64,000 nucleotides of DNA from Lepidostoma basale (Eukaryota; Arthropoda; Insecta; Trichoptera; Lepidostomatidae), in the NCBI GenBank assembly GCA_022606425.2, contig JAHDVF020000046.1, positions 124,001-188,000 on the forward strand. The letters run 5' to 3'. Made by a program: the position numbers and the translations under genes. Below are positions 19,546-29,524 of the stretch, piece after piece. Position 1 is the stretch's first letter. Each line of letters opens with the position of its first letter. The notes under the pieces are model-generated. The model was not told where the DNA came from. It saw only the letters and a list, made by a program, of their open reading frames with translations, and did no database searches.

Positions 19546-20405
19546 CCCGAGATCAGAACACCCACATTGCCCAATTCGCTGACGATACGGGAATCATCTC
19601 CAGTGCTAAAAGGCCGCTTCTCGCGACCCGCAGGGTGCAAAAACAGGCCGATGTGCTAGAGGTGTGGTGCAGAAACTGGCGCATTACCATCAATCCGAGT
19701 AAAAGCGCAGCGACCCTTTTCAGTAAAAGACACATTCCTCCAAACATTCCCAACATAAAAATGTTCGGCCAAGACGTTCCTTGGACCAAAACAATCAAAT
19801 ACCTTTGGGGTTACCTTGGATTCTAAGCTGACATGGAGGCCACACATTACAAATAAAGTCAAAGCCGCGTCAAAAGCAATCTCAGCCCTCTACCCAATGT
19901 TAGCTAGAAACAGTAAACTAAGCATCGACAATAAACTCCTGATATACAAAACGGTTATAAGGCCGATCTTCACTTATGCAGCCCCAATCTGGAGCTATGC
20001 AGCTTCGAGTCACATACAAAAACTCCAAATCCTGCAAAATAAGGCTATCCGTTTATCGCTTGGTGCGCCTTCATGGACCAGGATTACACAACTGCACCTA
20101 GAATCGGGAATCCCGATGATAGATGAATTCATTCTGAAACTTGCCGAACGTTTTTACAAAGGACTCCCTTCACATCCCAACCCCACAATAAAAGACCTCT
20201 CTAATTACGACCCAAACACTTCCAGCCGCCACAAGCGCCCAAAATCGATTCTCCTTCAGAGGAACACTCCGGGCCACACAAATCATGCCCCCGAATAAAC
20301 TAACAACCCACCAAATCACCTTCCAACAATGTTCCCATCAGACGTAAGAGGAATAGCCACATGAGCTGAACCTCTGTAAGCCAGAAGATCCAAGTCCAAG
20401 TCCAA
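19546..20405 (+). mobile_element. LINE-F (jockey-like), 860-bp insertion in PLE-H
   Basis: Encodes IAQFADDTGI (reverse transcriptase motif C, FADD), WCRNWRITINPSKS, YAAPIWSYAASS and RHKRPKSILLQRNTPGH. One extra T at about 19804 splits the frame into 19452-19826 and 19816-20298. The 3' UTR ends in AAGTCC repeats. The 12-bp duplication GTGTAAAAATAT is at 19534-19545 and 20406-20417. Confidence 0.88.
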
Positions 20406-20545
20406 GTGTAAAAATATAATAAAAAATAAACAAAGAAAGACTAATATAAAAACGCATTTAAAATTCGATACAGTAATTAAAATTTAAAAATACACCTAGG
20501 CTACTTGTTATAAGTACTAATATATAAGAAGATATGTAAGAACTA
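20406..20545 (-). mobile_element. PLE-H remainder after LINE-F
   Basis: AGACTAATATAAAAACGCA and neighbours are the inverse of 33530-33600, so PLE-H resumes after the LINE-F insertion. Confidence 0.5.
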
Positions 20546-20569
20546 ATAATGAGTATTCATTGTTTCTTT

Positions 20570-20820
20570 TACAATGGTTTAAAAATCCATATTAAATAAT
20601 TAATACGAATGAAAACGTCTACTTTCTAGAGGTTTGATTATATTTTATGGGAATGACACGTTTCTCTCGTCTTAAGCATTATCAAATGTCATTTGCCTTA
20701 GACAGGAGAAAAAGTCATTTAAATAAAATATAATAAATATTGTAGAAAACAGACGTTTTCATTCGTATTAATTATTAAATATAGAGTTTTACGTCATTGT
20801 TCAAGAAACAATTAATGCGT
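20570..20820. mobile_element. PLE-G palindromic pair (two arms head to head)
   Basis: The left arm (GAAAACGTCTACTTTCTAGA, GACACGTTTCTCTCG) mirrors the right arm (GTAGAAAACAGACGTTTTC). The minus strand of the left arm keeps TTTGATAATGC, hairpin, GAGAAACGTGTC. Ends in TTCAAGAAACAAT. Confidence 0.65.
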
Positions 20821-20854
20821 CATATAACTTTTTGAAATAACTGTTTTATCATAT

Positions 20855-21113
20855 TTTTCTTCTTGTTCTTCTGCTCTATTTAGGACTGTGTCCTGTTATT
20901 TCTCGGAGCTTGTTCCTGGGATGCAGATGTCCAACTGTCTCGCCATCTTTTAGGTGGTCTTCCTGCAGGTCGATTTCCTGATGGTACTTTATTTGCAGCT
21001 ATATTAATCACTTTTAGGAGACTTACTTAGGAGGTTATTAGGAGACTTTTTATTCTGATGGTGTCAGCTCTTGTTTCTATTTCATATGTCATTACAGGAC
21101 ATTCGCATGTCTT
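20855..21113 (-). mobile_element. LINE-K 3' part, interrupted by LINE-P
   Basis: Antisense of the GRPxxRW and RADT blocks, with an AAGAAGAA-type end at 20858. Continues at 21484 beyond LINE-P. Confidence 0.6.
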
Positions 21114-21483
21114 TCAATTTCAATTTCAATTTATTCAAAACAAATCATTACAGAATAACAAATCCAAATCGTTTTTAATCACGATATACAAAAATAAAAT
21201 TAACAATTTTTAAAATAATAATCATTTTTAATATAACAAGAAAACAAATGAGAGCAAGCAAGAAAAAACAGAAGACAATTAAAAAAAACATATTCGAGAA
21301 GAGTTTGGTAAAGATAAACATTTTCTTACAATAAGTAGAGAAGCAAATAACAATTTAATACATAAGAGATAGATGCTTTCTGAGGGTAGTCTCACTATCG
21401 TGAAAAATGTTCACATCCGAAAAGATGCGGTTTAATAGGATTATTGCCCTGCCCACGAGCATTACCTTAGGTAGAAGGGCGTA
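21114..21483 (-). mobile_element. LINE-P (jockey-like) 3' end inserted in LINE-K
   Basis: The tail is TTCAAT-type repeats at 21114-21130 (plus strand). The minus frame reads LPKVMLVGRAIILLNRIFSD and NIFHDSETTLRKHLS. The 10-bp duplication CGCATGTCTT is at 21104-21113 and 21484-21493. Confidence 0.78.
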
Positions 21484-21545
21484 CGCATGTCTTGTAGATT
21501 CGAATTTTGCTCTCATTTATCATATTTTTCAATGTTGTTAAAATG
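21484..21545 (-). mobile_element. LINE-K upstream part
   Basis: Antisense of the SKIRIYKTC block, completing the element at 20855. Confidence 0.6.
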
Positions 21546-22149
21546 GTTCTTTCAAAATTAGTTTCTTGCAGAAAAATTTTCATAATTCTGCATTTCCGAA
21601 TTCCAGTTGGGATGAAACAAGATAAATGGCAGAACTTTAGACCTGTGATTCAGCTCATCCATATATTACCCGTGATCTGCGATCTTAATGGTGCAAGCTA
21701 ACCAGGATGTAACTTTGGATATTAAGGTCCTTTTTTCCTACATTAACGTAATTTATCGCGACCAATAATTCGAGTACCGATCCACGGCGGTAAACGTTCG
21801 TAGTCCTAATCGTTGAGTTAATCATAAAGGAGTATCGCGGCAAGAGCCTCCCGCGGAGAATTCGCCAAATTAGAGGTCCGAACAAGATTTCGATTAGGCC
21901 CGCACGAACCATAGATTCCGCAGGGTGATATAAAGCGTTTCGATCTCGATCTCAAACGTTATGAACCTTTTTTCGTTTCGTATTTGCGCCGAATTCATCG
22001 CCGACAATTCTTCGTAGATAATTCTTCGCCAACAATTCTTCGCTAATAATTCTTCGCCAACAATTTTTGAAAATTGGAGAGATATCTCCAGGCGAAATCT
22101 AGTACTGTATGATTTGCAGAGACTTTCACAGTACATTAATGAAGATTTT
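21546..22149. other. No gene; short TTCGCCAACAA repeat
   Basis: An imperfect tandem of ATTCTTCGCCAACA-like units at about 22000-22066 produces the 80-codon minus frame, which is not a gene. GC content rises at 21770-21900 without a recognisable frame. Confidence 0.45.
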
Positions 22150-22440
22150 CTGCTTAATGCTTTCCAATCTTAATAGATGACGCTAGTGTAGAGTGAACTT
22201 AAAAATGTAAAGATAGGCGTGGAATCCTACCATATATACAAGTTCCAAAAATTTGTCAGTCGTGGTGGTCATAAGAAAAATGGCGCAATGGGGAATGTTA
22301 TTAAACATAAAGCGATCGCTCAACTCAACCAATGACAGATCATAAGTCCTGTAAGCGCCTCGGCCACCACATTCTGTTCCCAGAAAAAATAATTTACGTC
22401 TTCGTCTCTATTGAGATACAATTAATCCTTATAAAATAAA
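22150..22440 (+). mobile_element. Family I repeat
   Basis: Shares blocks ATAGATGACGCTAGT, TTCCAAAAATTTGTCAG, AATGGGGAATGTT, CCAATGACAG and TCTCTATTGAGATACAATTA with copies at 30.2, 39.6, 42.3, 49.6 and 60.4 kb. No ORF; type unresolved. Confidence 0.65.
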
Positions 22441-22469
22441 AATGAATAACTTTCTTTTTTTAACAATCT

Positions 22470-22850
22470 ATATATCTTCTTCTTCTTCTTCTTCTTTGCT
22501 AGTCTTCTTCCCTCTACTCCTGGATATAGGCCTCTTCCAATTTTCTCCACTCGTCTCTACCCTGCCCCCTTTATATCCAAGATTTTCCAACCCTTTTGAC
22601 AATATCACCGGTCCATCCCATCGGTGGCCTTCCGACACTTCGCCTATTTGCCCATGGTCTCCAACTGAGTATCCTGGGTGCCCATCTGTTGCCACCCTGT
22701 CTTGCCAAGTGTCCAGCCCATTGCCATTTCAATTTTGCCACTCGGTCCATGACGTCAGCAACCCTGGTGCGACGTCTGATTTCTTCATTCCTTATGCGGT
22801 CACGCAAGCTCACACCAAATATCTGTCTTTCCATGGACCTCTGTGTACAC
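22470..22850 (-). mobile_element. LINE-D-related 3' fragment
   Basis: Minus frame 22571-22834: MERQIFGVSLRDRIRNEEIR, LKWQWAGHLARQGGNRW, SVGRPPMGWTGDIVKR, with an AAGAAGAAG end at 22470-22495. It is diverged from the other LINE-D copies, so possibly a sister family. Confidence 0.72.
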
Positions 22851-22929
22851 TTGAGCCTATATATGTGTATTCTTAATTTTAATAGTATTCATCCATCTGT
22901 AATATTCTACCATATGTACTTTTTTTCAT

Positions 22930-22990
22930 TTTATTTTTATTATTTTATTGAATCGTTCTTTAAATCATGACAGCATGAGCCAAATTATGT
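22930..22990 (-). mobile_element. SINE-1 3' end
   Basis: TTGAATCGTTCTTTAAATCA and ATGACAGCATGAGCCAAAT match the SINE-1 tail region of 41033 and 58291. Confidence 0.6.
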
Positions 22991-22991
22991 G

Positions 22992-23190
22992 GTCATTAAT
23001 TGCGTAGATTTTCACAGTTGGTAGAAATATCTTAATTGAAATCTTGGGGAAATCCACTTAATTCCTCTTTCTGGGTCGACGTTTCGGAGATCGTTGCAAT
23101 CTCCATCTTCAGGGTGGTTATCGAAATATATCTCCGAAACCTCTATCCAGAAAGCCGACTTACCCGGATTTATGTAAGATCCCAAAAAAC
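22992..23190 (-). mobile_element. PLE-E fragment with hammerhead-like motif
   Basis: The minus strand at 23074-23117 reads CCCTGAAGATGGAGATTGCA, then ATCTCCGAAACGTCG: core CTGAAGA, GGAGA/TCTCC stem, GAAAC, palindromic ACGT. The outer stem pairing is degraded here. Related to 40285-40537. Confidence 0.6.
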
Positions 23191-23617
23191 ATAATGCGGT
23201 TATATGTGTTCATCGGCGAAGAATTTCAGTCGAAGAATTTATTTTTATTTATTCCTTTTTATAAAGTTATAAAAAATTACAGGAACATTTTACAACTTAT
23301 AAAACAATATTTTATAAACAATTAATAATATAAAAATCGCAAATGAAAAAAACCAACAAAAACATTACATATCCGTTCTTAGAACATATTGAAAGCATTT
23401 TCGACGAAAGATCGCAACAGGAACGGCATCTCTTACCTCATTTGGCAATTATTTATATAATTTTAATCTTCTCAAAAAAGACCTTTCTCTGTACCAGTCT
23501 TTTCGACCTTTCTCTGTCTCCGGAGTCGGAATCTATCACGACCTTTCGTCAAATAGTCATGTATTTCATAACTACGAGTATATGCTACATTTTTAGTTAG
23601 AAACCCAGGCACCATAT
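23191..23617. other. No recognisable feature
   Basis: AT-rich; the 85-codon plus frame at 23343 is not recognised. CGGCGAAGAATT at 23214 recurs inverted near 24110. Confidence 0.4.
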
Positions 23618-23965
23618 TACTAACTAACTAACTAACTAACTAACTAACCATCACTCCGTCTCCCCGAAGGGGTAGGCAGAAAGAATGAACTGCTACACTT
23701 TTCTTTCCTGACATATTTATCTCGCTTCCTCTACATTCATACATCGTGTCATGCACGCGCGTCGATTTCTCTGACTCCTCACATGGCCGACATTCAATAT
23801 TTGATTTATTTGATCGTGCCACGTTTTTCTCGGTCTTCCTCTATTTCTGGTTCCATTTACATCATTAACATATAATTTTTTTACCGAATTTCCTTCATTC
23901 ATTCTTTCCATATGTCCAATCCATCTTAATGATCCTTTCATTATATTGTTCATGACACCATCATG
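23618..23965 (-). mobile_element. LINE-C 3' part, inverted against the next piece
   Basis: TTAG tail, hairpin and minus frames with MKGSLRWIGHMERMNEGNSV, RNRGRPRKTWHDQINQILNV and RNRRACMTRCMNVEEAR. Confidence 0.78.
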
Positions 23966-24085
23966 AAGAAGGATGAAAGTATAATAAATGCAGTAGAAAT
24001 GAGATTTCTTAGACGAATGTGTGAAAACTCTGTGTATGATAGAGTGTCGAATAAAAATATAAGAATTGAATGCGGTACTCTTAAT
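23966..24085 (+). mobile_element. LINE-C internal part in opposite orientation
   Basis: AAGGATGAAAGTATAATAAA then the MRFLRRMCENSVYDRV block. Together with 23618-23965 it forms one 5'-inverted LINE copy. Confidence 0.7.
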
Positions 24086-24424
24086 TTTATAAACAAAAAT
24101 CAATTCGAAGAATTATCGGCGAAGAATTAGTCGAATGCCTTCGGTTGCCTCAGAGCGATATAAATTTGCCAATAAGATATCTCGGTTACCTCGGCCTATC
24201 TTCTGATTAATCTGCGCCCATCCCGTCTCCAGGGGATGTGACCCAGACTTGGGGGATATAATTCTTTGATTCGAGCAGTTGCCGCGCGCAGCAAAAAAAA
24301 ATCTAATTAAACACAGCAAAAAAAGAAAGGTATCCAAAGAAATTAGCCCTCGTAATTATCTGCCAGTGTACAGAGGCAATAATTACTCTTTGAAAGGTAA
24401 ATGATAGTATTATATATTGTTGAT
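24086..24424. other. No recognisable feature
   Basis: Moderately GC-rich at 24160-24300 with no convincing exon or repeat match. Confidence 0.4.
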
Positions 24425-24719
24425 TTTTATATCCTGGATGACAGGAGCGGCTCAAGAAAATATTTTAAATTATATAAATATAATGTATTAGTCGATGGTC
24501 AACTCTCAAATCCTGTAAAAGTCGGTACGGCCATCAGACAGGACGATAGCCTGAGTTCGTTCCTCTTCAACTTACTTATGGATGGGAATGTGGAGGAAAT
24601 TAAGATACTGGATAAGGACATTGTCTGTTATGCAGACGACGCTGTCATATTTGCCGAGACAGAAAAACCTGCAAATACTTTTGAACGCATTCCAACTTGC
24701 TAGTCAAAAATACAATATC
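24425..24719 (+). mobile_element. LINE-K reverse-transcriptase fragment, split by LINE-B
   Basis: Contains VLVDGQLSNPVKVGTAIRQD, FLFNLLMDGNVEEI and DIVCYADDAVIFAET (RT motif C, YADD). A one-base frameshift near 24668 moves the frame to LQILLNAFQLASQKYN. The next residues, starting at ISVAKTKSM, lie at 25544 beyond LINE-B. Confidence 0.8.
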
Positions 24720-25543
24720 AAATCAAATCAAATCAAATCAGTTTATTTTCTCAAAAGACATTACAAACATTTTTTATAGTTTAAGGCATCTATTGAGAAC
24801 AGGTAAAACATAAGGAATATATAATACCAGGAACGCATGAGAGATGGTTCGACATTAGGAATACAAAATACTCTCCAAAGTCAAGAGTATTTGTCTTCTG
24901 AATGTACTTTCACGAATATGAAAGACATCGATCTCCGAAGCGATCATGTTCAGCAGTTTGATTGCTCTCCCCACCGGCATCACCAGAGGCAGGTTGGTTC
25001 TGCATGCTGGGAGATAAAACAGTATGTGCTGACGCTGTCGAAGATAGCCATCCGGAACATAAAGATGGATAGCCTCCAAGATGACGGAGTTCTCAAAGAA
25101 TCCCCTGATAAGTCTGAAGAAATGGGTAAGTGTGCACCCATCCCTTCTTATCTGTAAACTATTGGTCCCCAGCATGCCCAAGAGGAATGCAGTGGGATAA
25201 AGCCACGGATAGCTACCAAACTCCCTCATGTAGAGATATCTCAGAAATCTTTTCTGAACCCTCTCTAACATGAGCGAGTATCTCGCCTCGTGGGGACTCC
25301 ATATCACCGAGCCACACTCGAGCCGGCTCCGGACCAATGAGTTGTACAAAATTCGCAAAACATAGGGATTCTTGAAAACTCTACCAGTTCGGAGAATAAA
25401 TCCCAACATTTTCAGTGCAACTCCACATATTCTCTCGATGTGAGCATGGAAAGTCAGCCTACTTTCATAAACGATACCAAGATCCTTTATCGTTGAAACA
25501 CGCTTAAGTTGCTGGTTATCCATTGTGTATCTGTAATAAACAG
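24720..25543 (-). mobile_element. LINE-B (jockey-like), longest B copy, inserted in LINE-K
   Basis: The AATCA-type tail starts at 24720. The minus frame 24855-25543 is open: DNQQLKRVSTIKDLGIVYES, GFILRTGRVFKNPYVLRILY, SRLECGSVIWSPHEARYSLM, FLRYLYMREFGSYPWLYPTA, LFYLPACRTNLPLVMPVGRA, STFRRQILLTLESILYS. It covers only the region from the end of the reverse transcriptase onward. The frame extends further upstream only by chance, through LINE-K antisense DNA. Confidence 0.88.
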
Positions 25544-25765
25544 ATATGATCATATCAGTAGCAAAGACCAAGAGTATGGTATTCTCTCGAGCACAGGTGG
25601 GATGCAGCATGTCTGTGGGGGTGTTAGTGGAACAGGTGGAAAAATTTAGATATCTGGGTATGGACTTGGGTGGGAAAACGGATCTAACGTGTGAAGTGAA
25701 GTGGTAAGTAAACAAGGCTGTGGTCATTTCAGGATTCTGGAGAGCGAAAACCGAATAAAACGGGA
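25544..25765 (+). mobile_element. LINE-K continuation after LINE-B
   Basis: MIISVAKTKSMVFSRAQVGC, EQVEKFRYLGMDLGGKTDL and VNKAVVISGFW follow the YADD part at 24425-24719. One TAA interrupts at about 25709. Confidence 0.72.
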
Positions 25766-25922
25766 GATGCATATTAGTGGCGATGAGGTTCACAACCCAT
25801 CACACCGCGTCTCCCGCGGGGGCGAAAAGAAAAGGATGTTGTGCCGCATATTGTAAAGTGTGGCAGTCCATTATTTCTGCCTACCCCTTCGGGGAGACGG
25901 CATGATGGTAAATTAGCTAGTT
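25766..25922 (+). mobile_element. Q-C element, 5' truncated
   Basis: GGAGATGCATATTAGTGGCG, ACCGCGTCTCCCGCGGGG, then AGTGTGGCAGTCCATT and the CCCCTTCGGGG hairpin with GGCATGATGG. Confidence 0.7.
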
Positions 25923-26016
25923 AGTTTTTGATTATTATTCATTTTATTAATTTGTCATATATCTCATGTTTTTTTTATCTCGTTCTCTTTATTATTTATT
26001 TATATATTATTCATTA

Positions 26017-26310
26017 TTAACTAACTAACTAACTAACTAACCATCACGCCGTCTCCCCGAAGGGGTAGGCAGAAAGAATGGACTGGCACACTTTTCTTTC
26101 CTGACATATATTTCTCTCGCTTCCTCAACATTCACACATCGTGTCATGCACGTGCGTCGATTTCTCTGTCTCACATGGCCGACATTCAATATTTGATTTA
26201 TTTGATCGTGTCACGTTTTCCTCGGTCTTCATCTATTGCTGGTTCCATTTACATCGTTAACATATAATTTTTTTACCATTCTGTCTTCATTCATTCTTTC
26301 CATATGTCCA
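26017..26310 (-). mobile_element. LINE-C 3' part, inverted against the next piece
   Basis: Starts with TTAG-type repeats and the CCATCACGCCGTCTCCCC end; the minus strand carries the RACM and GRPRKT-type blocks with frame breaks. Confidence 0.75.
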
Positions 26311-26560
26311 AAAAAGCTAGAATGGCATTGCACAATGGTGTTCTTTTTCGACCCTTATGTATGGAAGCGAAGCATGGAACTGGCAAAAGAAGGATGAAAG
26401 TAGAATAAATGTAGTAGAAATGAGATCTTTTAGGCGAATGTGTGGATACTACGTGTATGATAGAGTGTCGAATGAAAATATAAGTAGTGAATGCGGTTCG
26501 AATGATGGTGTTATGAACAAAATAATGAAAGGATCATTAAGATGGATATTCATTTACTGT
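26311..26560 (+). mobile_element. LINE-C internal part in opposite orientation
   Basis: Encodes MYGSEAWNWQKKDESRINVV, MRSFRRMCGYYVYDRVSNEN and MNKIMKGSLRW. With 26017-26310 it makes a second 5'-inverted LINE-C copy. Confidence 0.72.
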
Positions 26561-27027
26561 ATTGGAAGATAATTCTATAATGAAATTAAATGAAAATTTT
26601 AAATTTCACTTCCATAGTTGGCTCAAACTACCGAAAATATTACAAGTTAATATTACACAAACAAACCACACGTAGCATAAACCCACGCACTCTATAATAA
26701 TTATAGAAACTCTCAAAGCATACGCATACGGACATATTATATATTTCACAACGGGTTACGTATTTCGGGAGAGCGAAAACCGAATAAAGCAATGTAAGAA
26801 TCAGATATTATCCGCAATTCCCCAAAGACAAGAGTCGTGAATCTTGAAACGTCAAGTTTCCCGCCAATAATGAACGTTGCGTGTTGCCTGCGTACATAAC
26901 ACGATGTGAGAAAAATAAATTCATTCGGCGAGAAGTAGTGCTGGGTAGGGTCCCTTCACTACAGGGAGATCATTTGCAATAGTATTAGTGACAGTGCGTT
27001 TACAAAAATTCTAGAGGCCATTTTTTT
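26561..27027. other. No recognisable feature
   Basis: AT-rich to mixed; no frame or repeat match seen. Confidence 0.4.
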
Positions 27028-27396
27028 GTGATTAGAAATCCAAAACCCGCCATGCTATATGGAGCAGTGTGCTGGACCAACGAAATGTCCACGAACGTCG
27101 AGTGGGCCGGAGGCGTCACAAGTGTGGACCACGTTAGGAACGAATACGTGAGGGGTAGCTTTAAGGTTGCCCCAATAACGGAAAAATACAAAGAATCTCG
27201 ACTCCGGCGGTACGGTCATGTGGTGCGAAGAGACAGCGAACACATTGTTCAAAAAGCCCTTAGCATTCCCACAAAACCAAGGAGAAGAGGTCGCCCAATG
27301 GCAACATGGTGGATCAACATGGAAAAGGAGCTCCAACGCGAGAACCTGACGGGAAAGAAGAAGATAAGATTGGAAAACCAAAAAAATTTCAATTAA
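27028..27396 (+). mobile_element. LINE-N C-terminal fragment (RTE-like)
   Basis: Open frame of 122 codons: PAMLYGAVCWTNEM, VRNEYVRGSFKVAPITEKYK, ESRLRRYGHVVRRDSEH, KPRRRGRPMATWWINMEKEL. The CW...VRNEY...GHV...GRP order is the post-RT domain of RTE-type LINEs. Only copy of this family in the window. Confidence 0.78.
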
Positions 27397-27524
27397 ATAA
27401 GCATGATATTTTTATTACTTTATTATTAACAAAAATCCTATCGGCTTAATTGTAACGATTATAAAAATTAAGTTCGTTAAAATTATAATTTGTTTAGTGA
27501 ATTTTCCTTGGACAAGCGATTAAT

Positions 27525-27858
27525 AGATTTCTCCGGCAGCGACAGCACAGATTGTTTTGCCTACCGGCCACCAGAACCAATCCGCCTCTGATAACACCGG
27601 TGGGAAGAGCAATTAGTCTGCTGAACGCGGTTTCCTCGGAGATCGACGTCTTTCATATAAGTGAAGGTACGTTCAGGGGACAAATACTCTTGACTTTAGA
27701 AAGTATCTTGTCTTCCTTATGCCGAACCATCTCTAAGGCGTTCCTGATATTATGTTGTATTTTTATAATATTTTTCCTTTACTCAATAGATGCCTTAAAC
27801 ATTTTGCTGTTTATAATGTCTTTTGAGTTGATAAACTAATTTGATTTGGTTTGAATAT
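27525..27858 (+). mobile_element. LINE-B 3' end
   Basis: LFCLPATRTNPPLITPVGRA, SSEIDVFHISEGTFRGQILL, then a 3' UTR ending TTTGATTTGG. Confidence 0.75.
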
Positions 27859-28504
27859 TAAATCCTCGCAGGTGTTTATCTCTACGATATTATTGCTAGT
27901 TATTATAAAATTTCTTTCTAAATTATGTATTTTAACTTTCCTTTTCTAAATTTCGATATGGTGAATTTGCGATTAATCAATAATAAAAATAATATTTATA
28001 AATTCTCCTGAAAAACGAGTATTTTTCGAATCACCGAGTATATGAGCAGCCAAACGCGTGCGCTCCGCCTCACGTCTCGGAACACACTGACGTTTACTGA
28101 GTACCTAACCGGGCGCAACCAATAAAATTTCAAGAAAGACCACCGTACTTACACATAAGCAATAGGTATTCGGTGTGTGAATCAGCTGTACCCACCGCGG
28201 ACGTGGCGAATAATAAAGATGGCCGCCCGGAACCCGCTGCGATCACTCTGCGAATATTATTTATATACATAAATCGCATGTAGGATGAATTATTTATAAG
28301 AGAAATAAATCGGAATGTTTTTTCTCGCCCGAGGAAACTAAAGGAAATGTAATAAGGGGTTAAGCTTGAGGGGCGACAAATAGAAAGAGGAAATAGAAAA
28401 CTGTGTTGGAGTTAGGGTGTTCTCTGTTGTATAGTTTTGATAATGTAACATTTTACATAAAAAAATACTTATTATTACTTATAAATATATCAACGTACAA
28501 AACT
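27859..28504. other. No gene; partly GC-rich
   Basis: 28050-28260 is less AT-rich with no convincing frame. AAGCTTGAGGGGCGACAAAT at about 28363 is shared with about 10915. Confidence 0.4.
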
Positions 28505-28800
28505 AAAATTAACTTATTGAAAGGTAAGGCATTAACACTTTAGAATTCCATAGTAATATACTTAGGAAATTCAAAATAATACCCGATGATGTCAACATAG
28601 GCTGATGAAACAGCTGTCGCGTAAAATAAAATACAATTGTGATACAAAAACAAAGTTATTTAATTTAGCAGTTTTGAAAATAGCTTTGTTTAATCCACAA
28701 AATATTGGAAAACACGACATGTTTCGGAGGATACCTCCATCTTCAGGTGTAAAAATATAATAAAAACTAAAACTTAGTGGGGATACCCTCCGAACCATGA
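28505..28800 (-). mobile_element. PLE-H fragment
   Basis: GCATTAACACTTTAGAATTC, ATACTTAGGAAATTC and TTGTTTAATCCAC are shared with 19400-19500 and 33200-33260. Contains the hammerhead-like motif at 28711-28750. Confidence 0.6.
28711..28750 (-). ncRNA. Hammerhead-ribozyme-like motif (best copy, PLE-H)
   Basis: Minus strand: outer strand ACAC, core CTGAAGA, one T, stem GGAGG-TAT-CCTCC, GAAA, then CATGTC, and GTGT closing the outer stem (ACAC/GTGT, 4 bp). The last loop is only AT, but ACATGT is self-complementary, so two molecules could pair there. The extra T after the core is not canonical. Activity is inferred. Confidence 0.55.
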
Positions 28801-28924
28801 ATTTTTTTTTTTTAATTTAAATTAATTTTATGGATTAAAGTTATTTACAATTTCCTGTCTTACCGACTGTCTTATTTATAAAAGAAATAGAGAAGGGGCG
28901 GAAAAGGGTGGAAGTATATTATGA

Positions 28925-29165
28925 CAACCTTCGTGGCTGTGTGGTAGGCGCTTTGATTGCCACCCCGAAGGTTCCGGGAATGATTTCCGGCGATGATGGC
29001 AGTGTGATTGTCACACTGTCTTTGGCCTGATGTAAAATTCACGTGTCAATAAAATGCCGATAGATAAACTAACTATCACATGTCACGAGAATCACTATGA
29101 TAGCTATAATACCCTATACATCGATGATGTAAAGAGCGATTCAACAAAATAATAATAATAATTAT
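28925..29165 (+). mobile_element. SINE-1, nearly full length
   Basis: tRNA-like head (CCTTCGTGGCTGTGTGG, GGTTCCGGGAATGATTTCC with a damaged B box), GTGTGATTGTCACAC hairpin, body, then ATGTAAAGAGCGATTCAAC and a TAA-repeat tail. Confidence 0.78.
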
Positions 29166-29194
29166 TATTATAGTAATTTTTTTTTCTTGGATTA

Positions 29195-29375
29195 ACTCGG
29201 ATTAACTCGGAGACGTCCCATATGATATCACATTTCCGGCGACATGGCACCGCGTAGAAGGAGTTAAACATACATTACCGAAAAGTCGGTTTCCGAAATG
29301 TCGGTCCAGAAAGACGAGCTACCCGGATTTTCCGAAGATCCCAAAATACATATTGCAACCACTCGTGAAAATCGA
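29195..29375. mobile_element. PLE-E-like fragment
   Basis: TTTCCGAAATGTCGGTCCAG and ACTCGTGAAAATC resemble the ends of PLE-E (23.1 and 40.5 kb); the ribozyme core is not intact. Confidence 0.4.
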
Positions 29376-29384
29376 AAAAATGTC

Positions 29385-29447
29385 TAAACCAGCTAATGGC
29401 AGGCAAGCCAACGTTCGGGCAGGACAAGGTCTGTCGGGTCCGCTAGT
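29385..29447 (+). mobile_element. Helitron-like 3' end (candidate)
   Basis: GTCTGTCGGGTCCGCTAGT resembles a common insect Helitron-type terminus ending in CTAGT. No 5' TC end was found nearby. Confidence 0.3.
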
Positions 29448-29524
29448 TAAAAATATAACATGTACAAAACAAATTTTATCATAAACGTCAGTTTTGACAA
29501 ATGTTACAAAAATATATATAAATA

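Noticed and set aside
22442..22970. Plus-strand frames of 144 and 124 codons
   Set aside because: Antisense of LINE-D-related codons.
24855..25793. 312-codon minus frame taken as one protein
   Set aside because: Its N-terminal 80 or so codons are antisense of LINE-K; only 24855-25543 is LINE-B.
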